Shown piece by piece: positions 6,888 to 14,066 of a DNA stretch of 15,416 nt (within the stretch, counting starts at the first letter, position 1; every line of letters starts with the position of its first letter). Position numbers and translations under genes: made by a program. The stretch covers positions 1 to 15,416 of the forward strand of contig JAFGDC010000587.1 in assembly GCA_016932295.1 (NCBI GenBank), written 5' to 3'. This DNA is from a candidate division CSSED10-310 bacterium. GTDB taxonomy: Bacteria; CSSED10-310; JAFGDC01. The notes under the pieces were generated by a model. The model saw only the letters and a program-made list of their open reading frames with translations. It searched no databases and had not been told where the DNA came from.

Positions 6888-7799
6888 ATGAACAGACGAG
6901 AGTTTTTAAAGAGGATGGGATTGTGGACCGCCGGTCTGCTCGCCGCTCCGCCGATTTTTTCCCTCACCCGCACATTGGCGGCCGACGCGCCGACACCCCG
7001 CCTGGCGGTTACCCGTGGAGAGGATCACTCCGGGTTGGCGGCCAAGGTTCTGGAGCCGTTCGGCGGCATGGAGGCGTTCGTCAAGAAAGGGATGACGGTG
7101 GTCATCAAGCCAAACATCGGCTGGGACCGGTTTCCCGCCCAGGCTGCCAACACCAACCCGGAGATCGTCAGAGCCATGGCTCTCCTGGCTCTCGGCGCCG
7201 GCGCTGCAAAGGTGATGGTTTTCGACAATACCTGCAACGACGAACGTCGCTGTTACGCCAGCAGTGGCATCAAGGCGATCCTTGATGCCATGAATGACAA
7301 ACGGGTCACCTGTGACTTCATGGATGAACGGAAATTCGTCCCGGTCAAGATACAGGCCGGCCGCGCTCTCAAGGAATGGCCTTTGTACAAGGATGTCCTC
7401 GATGCGGATGTCCTTATCAACCTGCCGGTGGCCAAACATCACACCCTCGCGAAACTCTCCCTCGGCCTTAAAAACACCATGGGCATCATGGGCGGCAATC
7501 GCGGCAGGATCCATCGCAACATCGGGCAGAACCTGGCTGACCTGGCAACGGTGGTACGTCCTGAACTGACCGTCATCGATGCAACCAGAATCCTGCTCAG
7601 AAATGGCCCGGTGGGCGGCAATCTCGATGATGTGAAACACCTCGACACCCTCATCGCCTCTATCGATCCGGTAGCGGCCGATGCCTATGCCACCACCCTC
7701 TTCGAGCTGGCGCCACGCGAAATTGACGCCACCAGAGCCGCGTACGAAATGGGGCTCGGTGAAATCGATCTGAACAAAGCTACCATAATCACCGTATGA
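6888..7799 (+). CDS. Tat-exported DUF362-domain protein
   Basis: A 303-residue protein beginning MNRREFLKRMGLWTAGLLAA. This is a twin-arginine signal (RRxFLK, residues 3-8) followed by a hydrophobic segment, with likely cleavage near Ala31-Ala32, so the protein probably folds in the cytoplasm and acts in the periplasm. The rest matches DUF362: VVIKPNIGWD (71-80), the Asn-Thr-Cys-Asn loop at 114-117, VLINLPVAKHH (175-185) and GLKNTMGIMGG (193-203). Other DUF362 proteins are often joined to ferredoxin domains; this one has none but is coupled to a polyferredoxin by ATGA (ATG 7796, TGA 7797). The true biochemical role of DUF362 is not established. The start is supported by GGGAAGGG just upstream; the frame is open back to 6675, but that part overlaps smc and the promoter. 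Confidence 0.85.
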   Translation: MNRREFLKRMGLWTAGLLAAPPIFSLTRTLAADAPTPRLAVTRGEDHSGLAAKVLEPFGGMEAFVKKGMTVVIKPNIGWDRFPAQAANTNPEIVRAMALLALGAGAAKVMVFDNTCNDERRCYASSGIKAILDAMNDKRVTCDFMDERKFVPVKIQAGRALKEWPLYKDVLDADVLINLPVAKHHTLAKLSLGLKNTMGIMGGNRGRIHRNIGQNLADLATVVRPELTVIDATRILLRNGPVGGNLDDVKHLDTLIASIDPVAADAYATTLFELAPREIDATRAAYEMGLGEIDLNKATIITV

Positions 7800-9325
7800 A
7801 AACGCTGCTCTGGGCAAGGCGCGCCAGTCAACTTGCCTTTCTTCTCCTCTTTCTCGTGCTCTTCCGCATGACCGATTACCAGGGAAGCGATCAACTACCT
7901 TATGCCGTCAATGTCTTTTTCCGCTGGGATCCACTGGTGGCCGCAGCGGTGACGGTGGCGTCCGGAACCATCATTCCAGCCCTACTCCCCGCCGCCGGCT
8001 TCCTGGTGCTCTCGCTCGTTCTCGGAAGGGTCTTCTGCGGCTGGCTTTGCCCCCTGGGCACCATCCTGGATGGCTGCGGCCGACTCATCACGCCGCGAGG
8101 ACGCGGCAGCAGACGCTTCAGCCATATCCGATACATCCTGTTGGTGATGATCTTGGTCAGCGCTGTTTTCAGCCTTCAGCTTGTCGGTTTCTTCGATCCT
8201 TTCGCAATCCTGGTCCGCGGCTTGTCCTTCGTGATTGATCCGGTCATAAACCTGTCCATATCGGCGGTCTTCACCTACCTCTACCAACACGCACCCGGTT
8301 GGATAACCGCGATTAGTGAACCGCTCTACGGCTTCTTGAAGCAAGGTATCCTGCCTTACAGGCAATCGTATTTCCTGCATGGATTTGTCTCGTTCCTGTT
8401 GTTGGCTTCGATTGTGGTCATGGAGAAACTGGAGCGCCGTTTCTGGTGCCGGAATCTCTGCCCTCTCGGCGCCCTGCTGTCCCTGTTCTCGCGCTGGTCC
8501 CTGCTGCGTCGGCTGCCGGCGAGATCCTGCCAGGACTGCTCCACCTGCGTGGACGACTGCCGCATGAACGCCTTTACCATAGAGGGGTACTCGGTCCAGG
8601 AGGATTGCGTGCGCTGCATGGATTGCGGTGGTGACTGTCCGCGCGATCTGGTGGGGTATCGGTTCAGGAAACCTGGAGGCAACCGGTATGCTTTCGATAT
8701 TTCCAGGCGTCGGTTCCTGGGCGCGGCGGCTGGAGGGATAGCCTTGCCCCTGTTGCATGGTGTCGTGGTAGCGAAATCCAGGCTGAACGGCGCCACGCTG
8801 CGACCGCCCGGGGTGAAAGGAGAAGCGAGCTTCCTGCGGGAGTGCGTGCGGTGCGGCGAATGCCTGAAGGTCTGCCCCACCAATGGGCTGCAGCCGGCGC
8901 TTCTGGAAACGGACCTGGCCGGGTTGTTCAGTCCCCGGTTGATTCCCCGCATCGGCTATTGCGAGTTCAACTGCACATTATGCGGGCAGGTTTGTCCCAC
9001 CAGCGCCATTCCTCTGCTCAGTCTCGAACGGAAACGAGCCACCGTCATCGGCTCAGCGGTAGTGGATACAGACAGGTGCCTGCCGTACCAGGGCATCCCC
9101 TGCCTGGTCTGCGAGGAACATTGCCCGGTCTACGATAAGGCCATCAAGCTCCGGACCGTGACCATACCGAATCCGGAAGGACATCAGGTTGAGTTGGCAC
9201 AGCCCTACGTCCGGGAAGATCTCTGCGTGGGCTGTGGCATCTGTGAGAACAAGTGCCCGGTGTCCGGCGCCGCCGCCATCCGTGTCCATGCCGCCGCATT
9301 CGATGCCGCATTTCAACCATATTGA
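7796..9325 (+). CDS. NapH/NapG-like fused membrane polyferredoxin with internal Tat segment
   Basis: A 509-residue protein joining two redox modules. Residues 1-300 resemble NapH: membrane spans near 12-24, 48-78, 112-133 and 192-209; two CxxxCP motifs, CGWLCP (81-86) and CRNLCP (218-223); then two [4Fe-4S] motifs (Cys245/248/251/255 and Cys271/274/277/281). Residues 303-326 read SRRRFLGAAAGGIALPLL, a Tat-type motif and hydrophobic stretch like the N-terminus of NapG. After it come four more cluster motifs: Cys350/353/356/360, 389/393/396/400, 428/436/439/443 and 477/480/483/487. By analogy, NapGH passes quinol electrons across the membrane to a periplasmic partner. The natural reading is two clusters on the cytoplasmic side and four outside. 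No nitrate reductase gene is nearby, so the acceptor is unknown; the coupled DUF362 protein is the obvious candidate partner. Confidence 0.85.
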   Translation: MKTLLWARRASQLAFLLLFLVLFRMTDYQGSDQLPYAVNVFFRWDPLVAAAVTVASGTIIPALLPAAGFLVLSLVLGRVFCGWLCPLGTILDGCGRLITPRGRGSRRFSHIRYILLVMILVSAVFSLQLVGFFDPFAILVRGLSFVIDPVINLSISAVFTYLYQHAPGWITAISEPLYGFLKQGILPYRQSYFLHGFVSFLLLASIVVMEKLERRFWCRNLCPLGALLSLFSRWSLLRRLPARSCQDCSTCVDDCRMNAFTIEGYSVQEDCVRCMDCGGDCPRDLVGYRFRKPGGNRYAFDISRRRFLGAAAGGIALPLLHGVVVAKSRLNGATLRPPGVKGEASFLRECVRCGECLKVCPTNGLQPALLETDLAGLFSPRLIPRIGYCEFNCTLCGQVCPTSAIPLLSLERKRATVIGSAVVDTDRCLPYQGIPCLVCEEHCPVYDKAIKLRTVTIPNPEGHQVELAQPYVREDLCVGCGICENKCPVSGAAAIRVHAAAFDAAFQPY

Positions 9326-9383
9326 AAAGTGATCCCGGCGATGAGCCACCGATCCCGTTTCCTGCCCCGTTCAGAGACATCTT

Positions 9384-9412
9384 TTGCACTCACCGCCAGG
9401 TCATGTTACATT
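9384..9412 (+). promoter_or_regulatory. Weak candidate promoter for osmC-like gene
   Basis: TTGCAC (9384-9389, three of six) and TACATT (9407-9412, four of six) have a 17-base spacer. The -10 is preceded by TGT, an extended -10 feature. It lies in the 116-nt gap before the OsmC gene. Read-through from the upstream promoter is also possible because no terminator was seen after 9325. Confidence 0.3.
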
Positions 9413-9441
9413 CTCGCCGAACTGAGGTCAGGAGGTCGATA

Positions 9442-9879
9442 ATGGAAATGACCGTCACATTCCCCGGTAATCTCCGGGTGGAAGCTCACTACAAGGGATT
9501 CGATATCGGTACCGATCAGCCGGAATTCGCGGGAGGCGATAATTCAGCCCCCGCTCCATTCGATCTTTTTCTGGCATCGATAGGAACCTGCGCCGGCTTC
9601 TACGCCATGCGCTTCCTGGAACAGAGAGGTTACGACAGCCGTAAGGCGATGGTGATCCTCAGAACCGAAAAGAACGATGCAACGCGCATGATCGAAACCA
9701 TTCATATCGATGTCCGGCTTCCCAAAGAGGTGCCTGAAAAATATTACCAGGCCATTATCAGGTCAGTGGATCAGTGTGCCGTGAAAAAACTTATCATCAA
9801 GGCCCCGGATTTCAGGGTGAACGTGGTCAGAATAGAGGATGCGGAGGCGTTAGATTCCTTCGTTGAGAAGCGTTCGTAA
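9442..9879 (+). CDS. OsmC-family thiol peroxidase
   Basis: A 145-residue OsmC/Ohr-fold protein. Family members reduce organic or other hydroperoxides with a pair of reactive cysteines. Both are present: Cys50 in ASIGTCAGFYAMRF and Cys112 in DQCAVKK. The family's PxxLFLASIGTC core is seen as APFDLFLASIGTC (38-50). The second motif has Ala-Val-Lys-Lys where many members have a Pro-Val-His type sequence, so it is closer to the YhfA/OsmC-like branch than to classical Ohr, and the physiological substrate is uncertain. The start is fixed by AGGAGG (9430-9435), six bases from the ATG; the longer in-frame extension to 9253 overlaps the polyferredoxin gene. It ends inside the oppositely oriented PLP enzyme gene. 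A role in protecting the upstream Fe-S module from oxidants is inference. Confidence 0.88.
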   Translation: MEMTVTFPGNLRVEAHYKGFDIGTDQPEFAGGDNSAPAPFDLFLASIGTCAGFYAMRFLEQRGYDSRKAMVILRTEKNDATRMIETIHIDVRLPKEVPEKYYQAIIRSVDQCAVKKLIIKAPDFRVNVVRIEDAEALDSFVEKRS

Positions 9880-10914
9880 GAAAGCCGGCAACCCGCGCAG
9901 ATCGCTCACGGTCACGAGGTCGCTCAGAACCGAACCGGCGAATGTATTCCAGAACAGCAACGGCCCACGGGCGGCGCTTCGGGCCGCGGCGAGAAAGGCG
10001 GCGGCTGTTTTCGCGGTGTAGGTCGGTTCGAGCTGAATGCCTTCCTGATCATGAAACAGTTCCGCGGCATTGCGGCCAGTCTCGGTGGGCGCTCCATAGC
10101 CGGCACCGAGGAATGCGTCCTCCAGAATAATGTCATTATCCTTCACCTCCGGAGGGTGAAATGAACCGGTTGCCTGACTCAGTAAATCGAACATCCCGTG
10201 TATCAGGTTCAGTACTGTTTGAGGGTTAGTGACCACCGAATCCACCACGCGCACGCCGATCACACGTGTTCTCATACCCGCCAGCAGGCAGCCGGCAATC
10301 AAACCAGCCATGCTTCCGGAGGTGCCGGCGGCGATGTAGATCGCCGCCGGTTCCGGCAGCACTCCGTCCCTGACCTGCCGGGCCAGCTCCAGGCCGGCGT
10401 TCAGGAAACCCAGGCTGCCGAGTGCGTTGGAACCACCAGCAGGAATGAAATACATGCCGGAATGCGCCGCCAACAGTGCCTCGATCAGGTCGTTCTGCTC
10501 TTCGTATCCCCGGCCGGGATGTATGACTGCTCCCAGTTTGGAGAACAGTGCCAGGCTCATCCGGACATGCTCGGTGATCGGCTGTGGAAACAACAGGAGA
10601 TGCACTTCCTGGCATATACTCCGGCCATACACGATGGTGGCAAGACAGTGGTTGGAGCCTATCCCGCCGGTGGTAAGGATCGATTCCGCGCCCCGCCGTG
10701 CGGCATCCGCGAGGAGGAAATCCAACTTGCGCGGCTTGTTGCCGCCATAGGGTTCCGCGGTCAGGTCATCGTGCTTTATCCAGAGATCGTCCCGACCGAG
10801 CCGGCGGCCGAGAGTTACCGCCTGAGACACGGGGGTTGGACCGCGTAGAATGTGGTGGTGGGGTATCGCAACATCGAGTCCGGGAAATGTTTCGAATAGA
10901 GGCAGCCTGTTCAT
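9850..10914 (-). CDS. PLP-dependent enzyme, D-cysteine desulfhydrase / ACC deaminase family
   Basis: A 354-residue fold-type II pyridoxal-phosphate enzyme. The cofactor lysine is Lys60 in YGGNKPRKL (56-64). Substrate or cofactor contacts are seen in GGIGSNH (83-89), the phosphate loop is GTSGSMAGL (197-205), and EPTYTAK (296-302) matches the family's DPxYTxK region. Members either release sulfide, pyruvate and ammonia from D-cysteine or open ACC; motifs alone do not separate these, and FWNTFAGS (321-328) replaces the commoner HTGG, so another substrate is possible. I chose ATG at 10914, with GGAGGG about 12 bases upstream, because the following PLFETFPGL fits the usual start of the family. 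The frame stays open 73 codons further up without a good start. The last 30 nt overlap osmC tail to tail. Confidence 0.85.
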   Translation of the reverse strand: MNRLPLFETFPGLDVAIPHHHILRGPTPVSQAVTLGRRLGRDDLWIKHDDLTAEPYGGNKPRKLDFLLADAARRGAESILTTGGIGSNHCLATIVYGRSICQEVHLLLFPQPITEHVRMSLALFSKLGAVIHPGRGYEEQNDLIEALLAAHSGMYFIPAGGSNALGSLGFLNAGLELARQVRDGVLPEPAAIYIAAGTSGSMAGLIAGCLLAGMRTRVIGVRVVDSVVTNPQTVLNLIHGMFDLLSQATGSFHPPEVKDNDIILEDAFLGAGYGAPTETGRNAAELFHDQEGIQLEPTYTAKTAAAFLAAARSAARGPLLFWNTFAGSVLSDLVTVSDLRGLPAFLRTLLNEGI

Positions 10915-11292
10915 GATGCGAGTATGCCCTCCGTCGCGGCTGATGACAACCCACCGGCCGCGGGTGATGGGGAGTGCGGGGAACCGGGATGCGAACGCCT
11001 CCCTTGCCTGAACCAGCTCCCTGGCCAAGCCCTCGTGAAGTTCGATAACAATCTCAAGAATAATTAATACCCGGAATATTCCTTTTTTTCCCCGATAATG
11101 GTATACATGATACGAATTCCGGTGGAACAGCAACGGAACTCAGGCACGGGCGCAGATCGGGACGCTCAATGGAATCGAGGAATCAGCGCTGTGTCCCGGG
11201 TCGGTATGCGGGTGCTGTGCCGGTATACAGATTTTCTAATGAACCGGTATGAAGCGCTGCTTCTGGACCGGGCGGACGAAGGTGGGCATGAG
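10915..11292. other. Divergent intergenic region
   Basis: This stretch lies between the PLP enzyme (-) and the five-cysteine protein (+). The core at about 11040-11110 is AT-rich, contains the palindrome GGAATATTCC (11073-11082) followed by seven T, and probably holds promoters for one or both genes, though no clean -35/-10 pair was found. Frames remain open on both strands (minus to 11133, plus from 11098) without ribosome-binding sites. CGGTAT occurs three times, at 11202, 11221 and 11245. Confidence 0.5.
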
Positions 11293-11511
11293 ATGAGTGA
11301 AGGCGTGACAGAGCGCGATCTGGCGATGGCACGGGCATGTGAGCAGTGCGCCGTGTGCAATCGCGCCCGCGAAAAACAGCGGGGAATGGCGTTCTGGATC
11401 GTAACGCATGTGGAGGATGGTTTGTGTCCATTCTGCAAGGCGTATGAGAAGGTACACGGCAGAAAGGCGCACGAACCCGCGCCGGGGCCGCGGGAAACGG
11501 TCTCCGGTTAA
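11293..11511 (+). CDS. Small five-cysteine protein, possible zinc-ribbon
   Basis: A 72-residue protein with cysteines spaced CEQCAVC (16-22) and CPFC (45-48), joined by a conserved-looking segment AREKQRGMAFWIV (25-37). The second motif is followed by KAYEKVHGRKAHEP (49-62). The two knuckles could bind zinc or an Fe-S cluster. I recall similar small uncharacterised proteins from anaerobic bacteria but cannot name a family. ATG at 11293 has AAGGTGGG upstream. An in-frame ATG at 11239 would add 18 residues but lacks a ribosome-binding site, and the frame is open to 11098. The Rrf2 regulator follows 88 nt later in the same direction, so the two may be co-transcribed and share a redox or metal theme. 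Function unknown. Confidence 0.65.
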   Translation: MSEGVTERDLAMARACEQCAVCNRAREKQRGMAFWIVTHVEDGLCPFCKAYEKVHGRKAHEPAPGPRETVSG

Positions 11512-11562
11512 CAACAGGGTGCGCAGGCTTACCACGGGGAAAGCGGGAGCTTACGCTGGTAA

Positions 11563-11599
11563 TGAGTCAGGATGTAATGTCTGAGTCAGGTGGTGATGT
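11563..11599 (+). repeat. 19-bp imperfect tandem repeat before the Rrf2 gene
   Basis: TGAGTCAGG starts at 11563 and again at 11582. Over the full 19-bp unit 15 bases match. The second unit supplies the ribosome-binding site AGGTGG (11588-11593) and ends at the ATG. It may be an autoregulatory operator or a recent duplication of the start region. Confidence 0.5.
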
Positions 11600-12004
11600 A
11601 TGAACAAAACGATCCGGATGTCGGAGGCGGTCTCCATTGCCTTCCACTCTGCTGTCTATCTGGCCAACAAGCCGAAGGAAATGATTTCAGCCAAGTCGAT
11701 AGCGGATGAGCTGAAGATCTCTGAGGCGCACCTTTCAAAGGTGTTGCAGCGGCTGGTGAAGGTTGGCCTGATGCGCTCCAACCGGGGTCCGCGGGGGGGG
11801 TACGGACTGGCCAGGGAGCCCGTTGAGATCACCCTGCTGGACCTGTATGAAGCGGTCGAAGGACCCATTCACAATCCCGACTGCATGTTCGGTTATCACA
11901 TCTGCAAGCGTGATAATTGTATCTTCAGGGGACTGCACGAAACAATCTTTCATGTGTATCTCGATTACCTGGAGCAGACCCGGATCCATCAGTTGATCGA
12001 TTGA
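11600..12004 (+). CDS. Rrf2-family transcriptional regulator with three cysteines
   Basis: A 134-residue winged-helix regulator of the Rrf2 family (relatives IscR, NsrR, CymR). The DNA-binding part includes SIADELKISEAHLSKVLQRL (33-52) and the wing RGPRGGYGLARE (62-73), followed by the typical EITLLDLYEAVEG (76-88). Three cysteines follow: Cys95, Cys102 and Cys107, spaced x6 and x4, close to but not the same as the spacing in IscR and NsrR. They probably bind a [2Fe-2S] or [4Fe-4S] cluster that senses iron-sulfur status, NO or redox state. The start has AGGTGG six bases upstream. Which genes it controls is not shown; the nearby Fe-S, OsmC and desulfhydrase-type genes are reasonable candidates. 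Confidence 0.92.
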   Translation: MNKTIRMSEAVSIAFHSAVYLANKPKEMISAKSIADELKISEAHLSKVLQRLVKVGLMRSNRGPRGGYGLAREPVEITLLDLYEAVEGPIHNPDCMFGYHICKRDNCIFRGLHETIFHVYLDYLEQTRIHQLID

Positions 12005-12091
12005 CCTCCTTCTCAGGGAACATCGAGTAGGCGGGCGCATCGTTCCGCCTGCGCCGCGGTGTGTGACCGGGAACGGATTCGCAGAATGAAA

Positions 12092-12118
12092 TTGCCCCGG
12101 CCAGGGGGAAACTATACT
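12092..12118 (+). promoter_or_regulatory. Weak candidate promoter for guaB
   Basis: A good -10 box, TATACT (12113-12118, five of six), lies 50 nt before the guaB ATG. The nearest -35-like sequence, TTGCCC (12092-12097), is only 15 bases away, shorter than optimal. Confidence 0.3.
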
Positions 12119-12167
12119 ATCGGATCACAGAGGTGTCGTTCCTGCCGCCCTCAGGTTGGAGGTATCC

Positions 12168-13679
12168 ATGACTCACATCATCGATGAGCCATCGAGGACA
12201 TTCAGCGAGTATCTGCTTCTTCCAAACGAGACGACCAGCGGCTGCCTGCCACGGAATGTCACGCTGCGGGCGCCACTGGTGAAGCACAGGTTGGCGGAGC
12301 GCGACCGGACGCTCCACCTCAATATTCCGTTCGCATCGGCCATCATGCAGGCGGTTTCCGACCATACCATGGCCATAGCCCTGGCGCGGTGCGGTGGGCT
12401 TGCCTTCATTTTCGCCTCCCAGCCGATCGAAACGCAGGTTGAGATGATCCGCAAGGTGAAAAATTTCAAGGCTGGTTTCGTGATCAGTGATTCCAACATC
12501 ACTCCCGAGAGCCCACTCGGAGATGTCCTGCGGTTATCCGGCAGAACGGGTCATACAACCGTGGCCGTGACCGCCGACGGCACCGCCACGGGCAGACTGC
12601 TTGGACTCCTCACCAGCCGTGACTACCGGCCCGGCCGCACGCCGCTCGACACTCCCGTCGGTGACCTCATGACACCCTTCTCCACCCTGATTTTTGCGCG
12701 CGAAAACGTGACCCTGGAACAAGCTAACGATACAATCTGGGAGCGCAAGCTCAACTGCCTGCCCATTGTGGATGATCATGATAACCTGCGATACCTCGTG
12801 TTTCGCAAGGACTTCCACGAGCACGCCATGAATCCCGATGAACTGGTGGATAGTGAAAAGCGGCTGCTGGCAGGCGCAGGGATCAACACGCGCGACTACC
12901 GCGAGCGGGTGCCGGCGTTATTGGAAGCCGGTGCCGATATTCTTTGCCTCGACTCCTCGGATGGGTTCAGCCAATGGCAGTCGAATGCCGTGTCCTGGAT
13001 CAAGAACACATTCGGCCCGCAGGTCAAGGTGGGAGGCGGCAACATCGTGGACGAAGCGGGGTTCAGGTACCTGGTGAACGCCGGGGTGGATTTCGTCAAG
13101 GTTGGCATCGGCGGCGGATCGATCTGCATTACCAGGGAGCAGAAGGGTATCGGCCGTGGCCAGGCCACTGCCGTCATCGAAACTGCCAAGGCTCGTGACC
13201 ACTATTTCCAGGAGACCGGGATATACATCCCACTGTGCTCGGACGGCGGCATCGCCCATGACTATCACCTGGTGCTCGCTCTTGCCATGGGCGCGGATTT
13301 CGTCATGATGGGGCGTTACTTCGCCCGTTTCGACGAGAGTCCGGCGCCAAGGATAAGGATCAAGGGCACCTACTACAAGGAATACTGGGGTGAGGGTTCG
13401 AACCGGGCCCGCAACTGGCAGCGCTACGATCTGGGCGATGCCGACAAACTCGCCTTCGAAGAGGGTGTGGACGGTTACGTGCCCTACGCCGGGAGCCTCA
13501 AAAGCAACCTCGACAACGCCTGCTACAAGATCAAGTCCACCATGTGCAACTGCGGCGTCACCAGCATCGCCGATCTGCACGCCCGTGCCCGTCTGACACT
13601 CGTTTCCGCGATCGGGATCAGGGAGGGTGGCGCGCACGATATCATCCTCAAGGAGAAGGATCTGAGTAACGACAGGTGA
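12168..13679 (+). CDS. guaB: Inosine-5'-monophosphate dehydrogenase
   Basis: A 503-residue IMP dehydrogenase, which oxidises IMP to XMP with NAD in guanine nucleotide synthesis. A CBS pair (about 104-220) interrupts the barrel. The catalytic Cys320 is in [20 protein letters not shown] (313-332). The NAD site has [10 protein letters not shown] (261-270), the phosphate site SDGG (358-361) and [11 protein letters not shown] (380-390), and the flap [15 protein letters not shown] (406-420) contains the expected Arg. The loop sequence [14 protein letters not shown] differs from the usual SICTTRxVxGVGxP of Escherichia coli-type enzymes and fits a second bacterial branch known from Clostridia and others. 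The start has GGAGG at 12158-12162, five bases from the ATG. It belongs with the J-domain and guaA genes downstream, although 387 nt separate it from them. Confidence 0.97.
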   Translation: MTHIIDEPSRTFSEYLLLPNETTSGCLPRNVTLRAPLVKHRLAERDRTLHLNIPFASAIMQAVSDHTMAIALARCGGLAFIFASQPIETQVEMIRKVKNFKAGFVISDSNITPESPLGDVLRLSGRTGHTTVAVTADGTATGRLLGLLTSRDYRPGRTPLDTPVGDLMTPFSTLIFARENVTLEQANDTIWERKLNCLPIVDDHDNLRYLVFRKDFHEHAMNPDELVDSEKRLLAGAGINTRDYRERVPALLEAGADILCLDSSDGFSQWQSNAVSWIKNTFGPQVKVGGGNIVDEAGFRYLVNAGVDFVKVGIGGGSICITREQKGIGRGQATAVIETAKARDHYFQETGIYIPLCSDGGIAHDYHLVLALAMGADFVMMGRYFARFDESPAPRIRIKGTYYKEYWGEGSNRARNWQRYDLGDADKLAFEEGVDGYVPYAGSLKSNLDNACYKIKSTMCNCGVTSIADLHARARLTLVSAIGIREGGAHDIILKEKDLSNDR

Positions 13680-14066
13680 CACCCGCGGGACGGCTTTTCC
13701 ATACATCCGCTGCTCCAGGTCGCCTTCTTCTCCACCGCCGGCGCGGGAAGCGGCATCCTCGTTGACTTGCGGGTCATGCCCAGGCGCATTCCATCTCCCG
13801 GTCACCGGCGGCCGCTCCGGAGTGAAGCGTGGGGAGAGGTTTGCAGTTGATGAACGGCCTCCTGTAATCTATGGTACCAAAACGAAGGAATGAACGGCGG
13901 GTGCCACCGCCGCACTGGGAATGGTCTCGTCTCAAGTGAACGCCGCACGGCGGCCGCGGAATGCGTTCAGGCGCGGCATCGAACTCCGGCATGCAGCGGA
14001 GAACCATAACCGGCATCGGGATCGGAACGAGGGGATGAAGCGAACTCTTCGGCATAGCGAGGACAC
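13680..14066. other. Intergenic region between guaB and the J-domain gene
   Basis: No confident gene lies here. It contains a candidate promoter (13847-13875), a 6-bp hairpin CGGCGG/CCGCCG (13895-13912) just after the expected start of transcription, and a second short hairpin CGCCG/CGGCG (13941-13952). The hairpins lack U tracts. A plus-strand 22-codon frame starts at 13871 but has no ribosome-binding site. I see no purine riboswitch signature. Confidence 0.5.
13847..13875 (+). promoter_or_regulatory. Candidate promoter for the J-domain/guaA genes
   Basis: TTGATG (13847-13852) and TATGGT (13870-13875), each four of six to consensus, are 17 bases apart. This would give a leader of about 185 nt before the J-domain ATG. 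Confidence 0.33.

Noticed and set aside
5531..6973. 480-codon open frame on the minus strand across smc
   Set aside because: It is the antisense shadow of smc, which has full domain and motif support. The frame has no recognisable motifs and no ribosome-binding site.
11073..11089. GGAATATTCC followed by seven T, resembling an intrinsic terminator
   Set aside because: The palindrome has no loop and is AT-rich, and it lies in a divergent region where a terminator is not expected.
11202..11250. Three CGGTAT hexamers at 11202, 11221 and 11245
   Set aside because: The spacing is irregular (19 and 24) and the unit too short; chance is likely.
12029..12055. Hairpins AGGCGG/CCGCCT and GGCGCA/TGCGCC after the Rrf2 gene
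   Set aside because: They are mutually exclusive and not followed by a U tract, so there is not enough to call a terminator.
13895..13952. GC-rich hairpins before the J-domain gene as a purine riboswitch
   Set aside because: The conserved loops and junction of a purine aptamer are absent; only short GC stems are visible.
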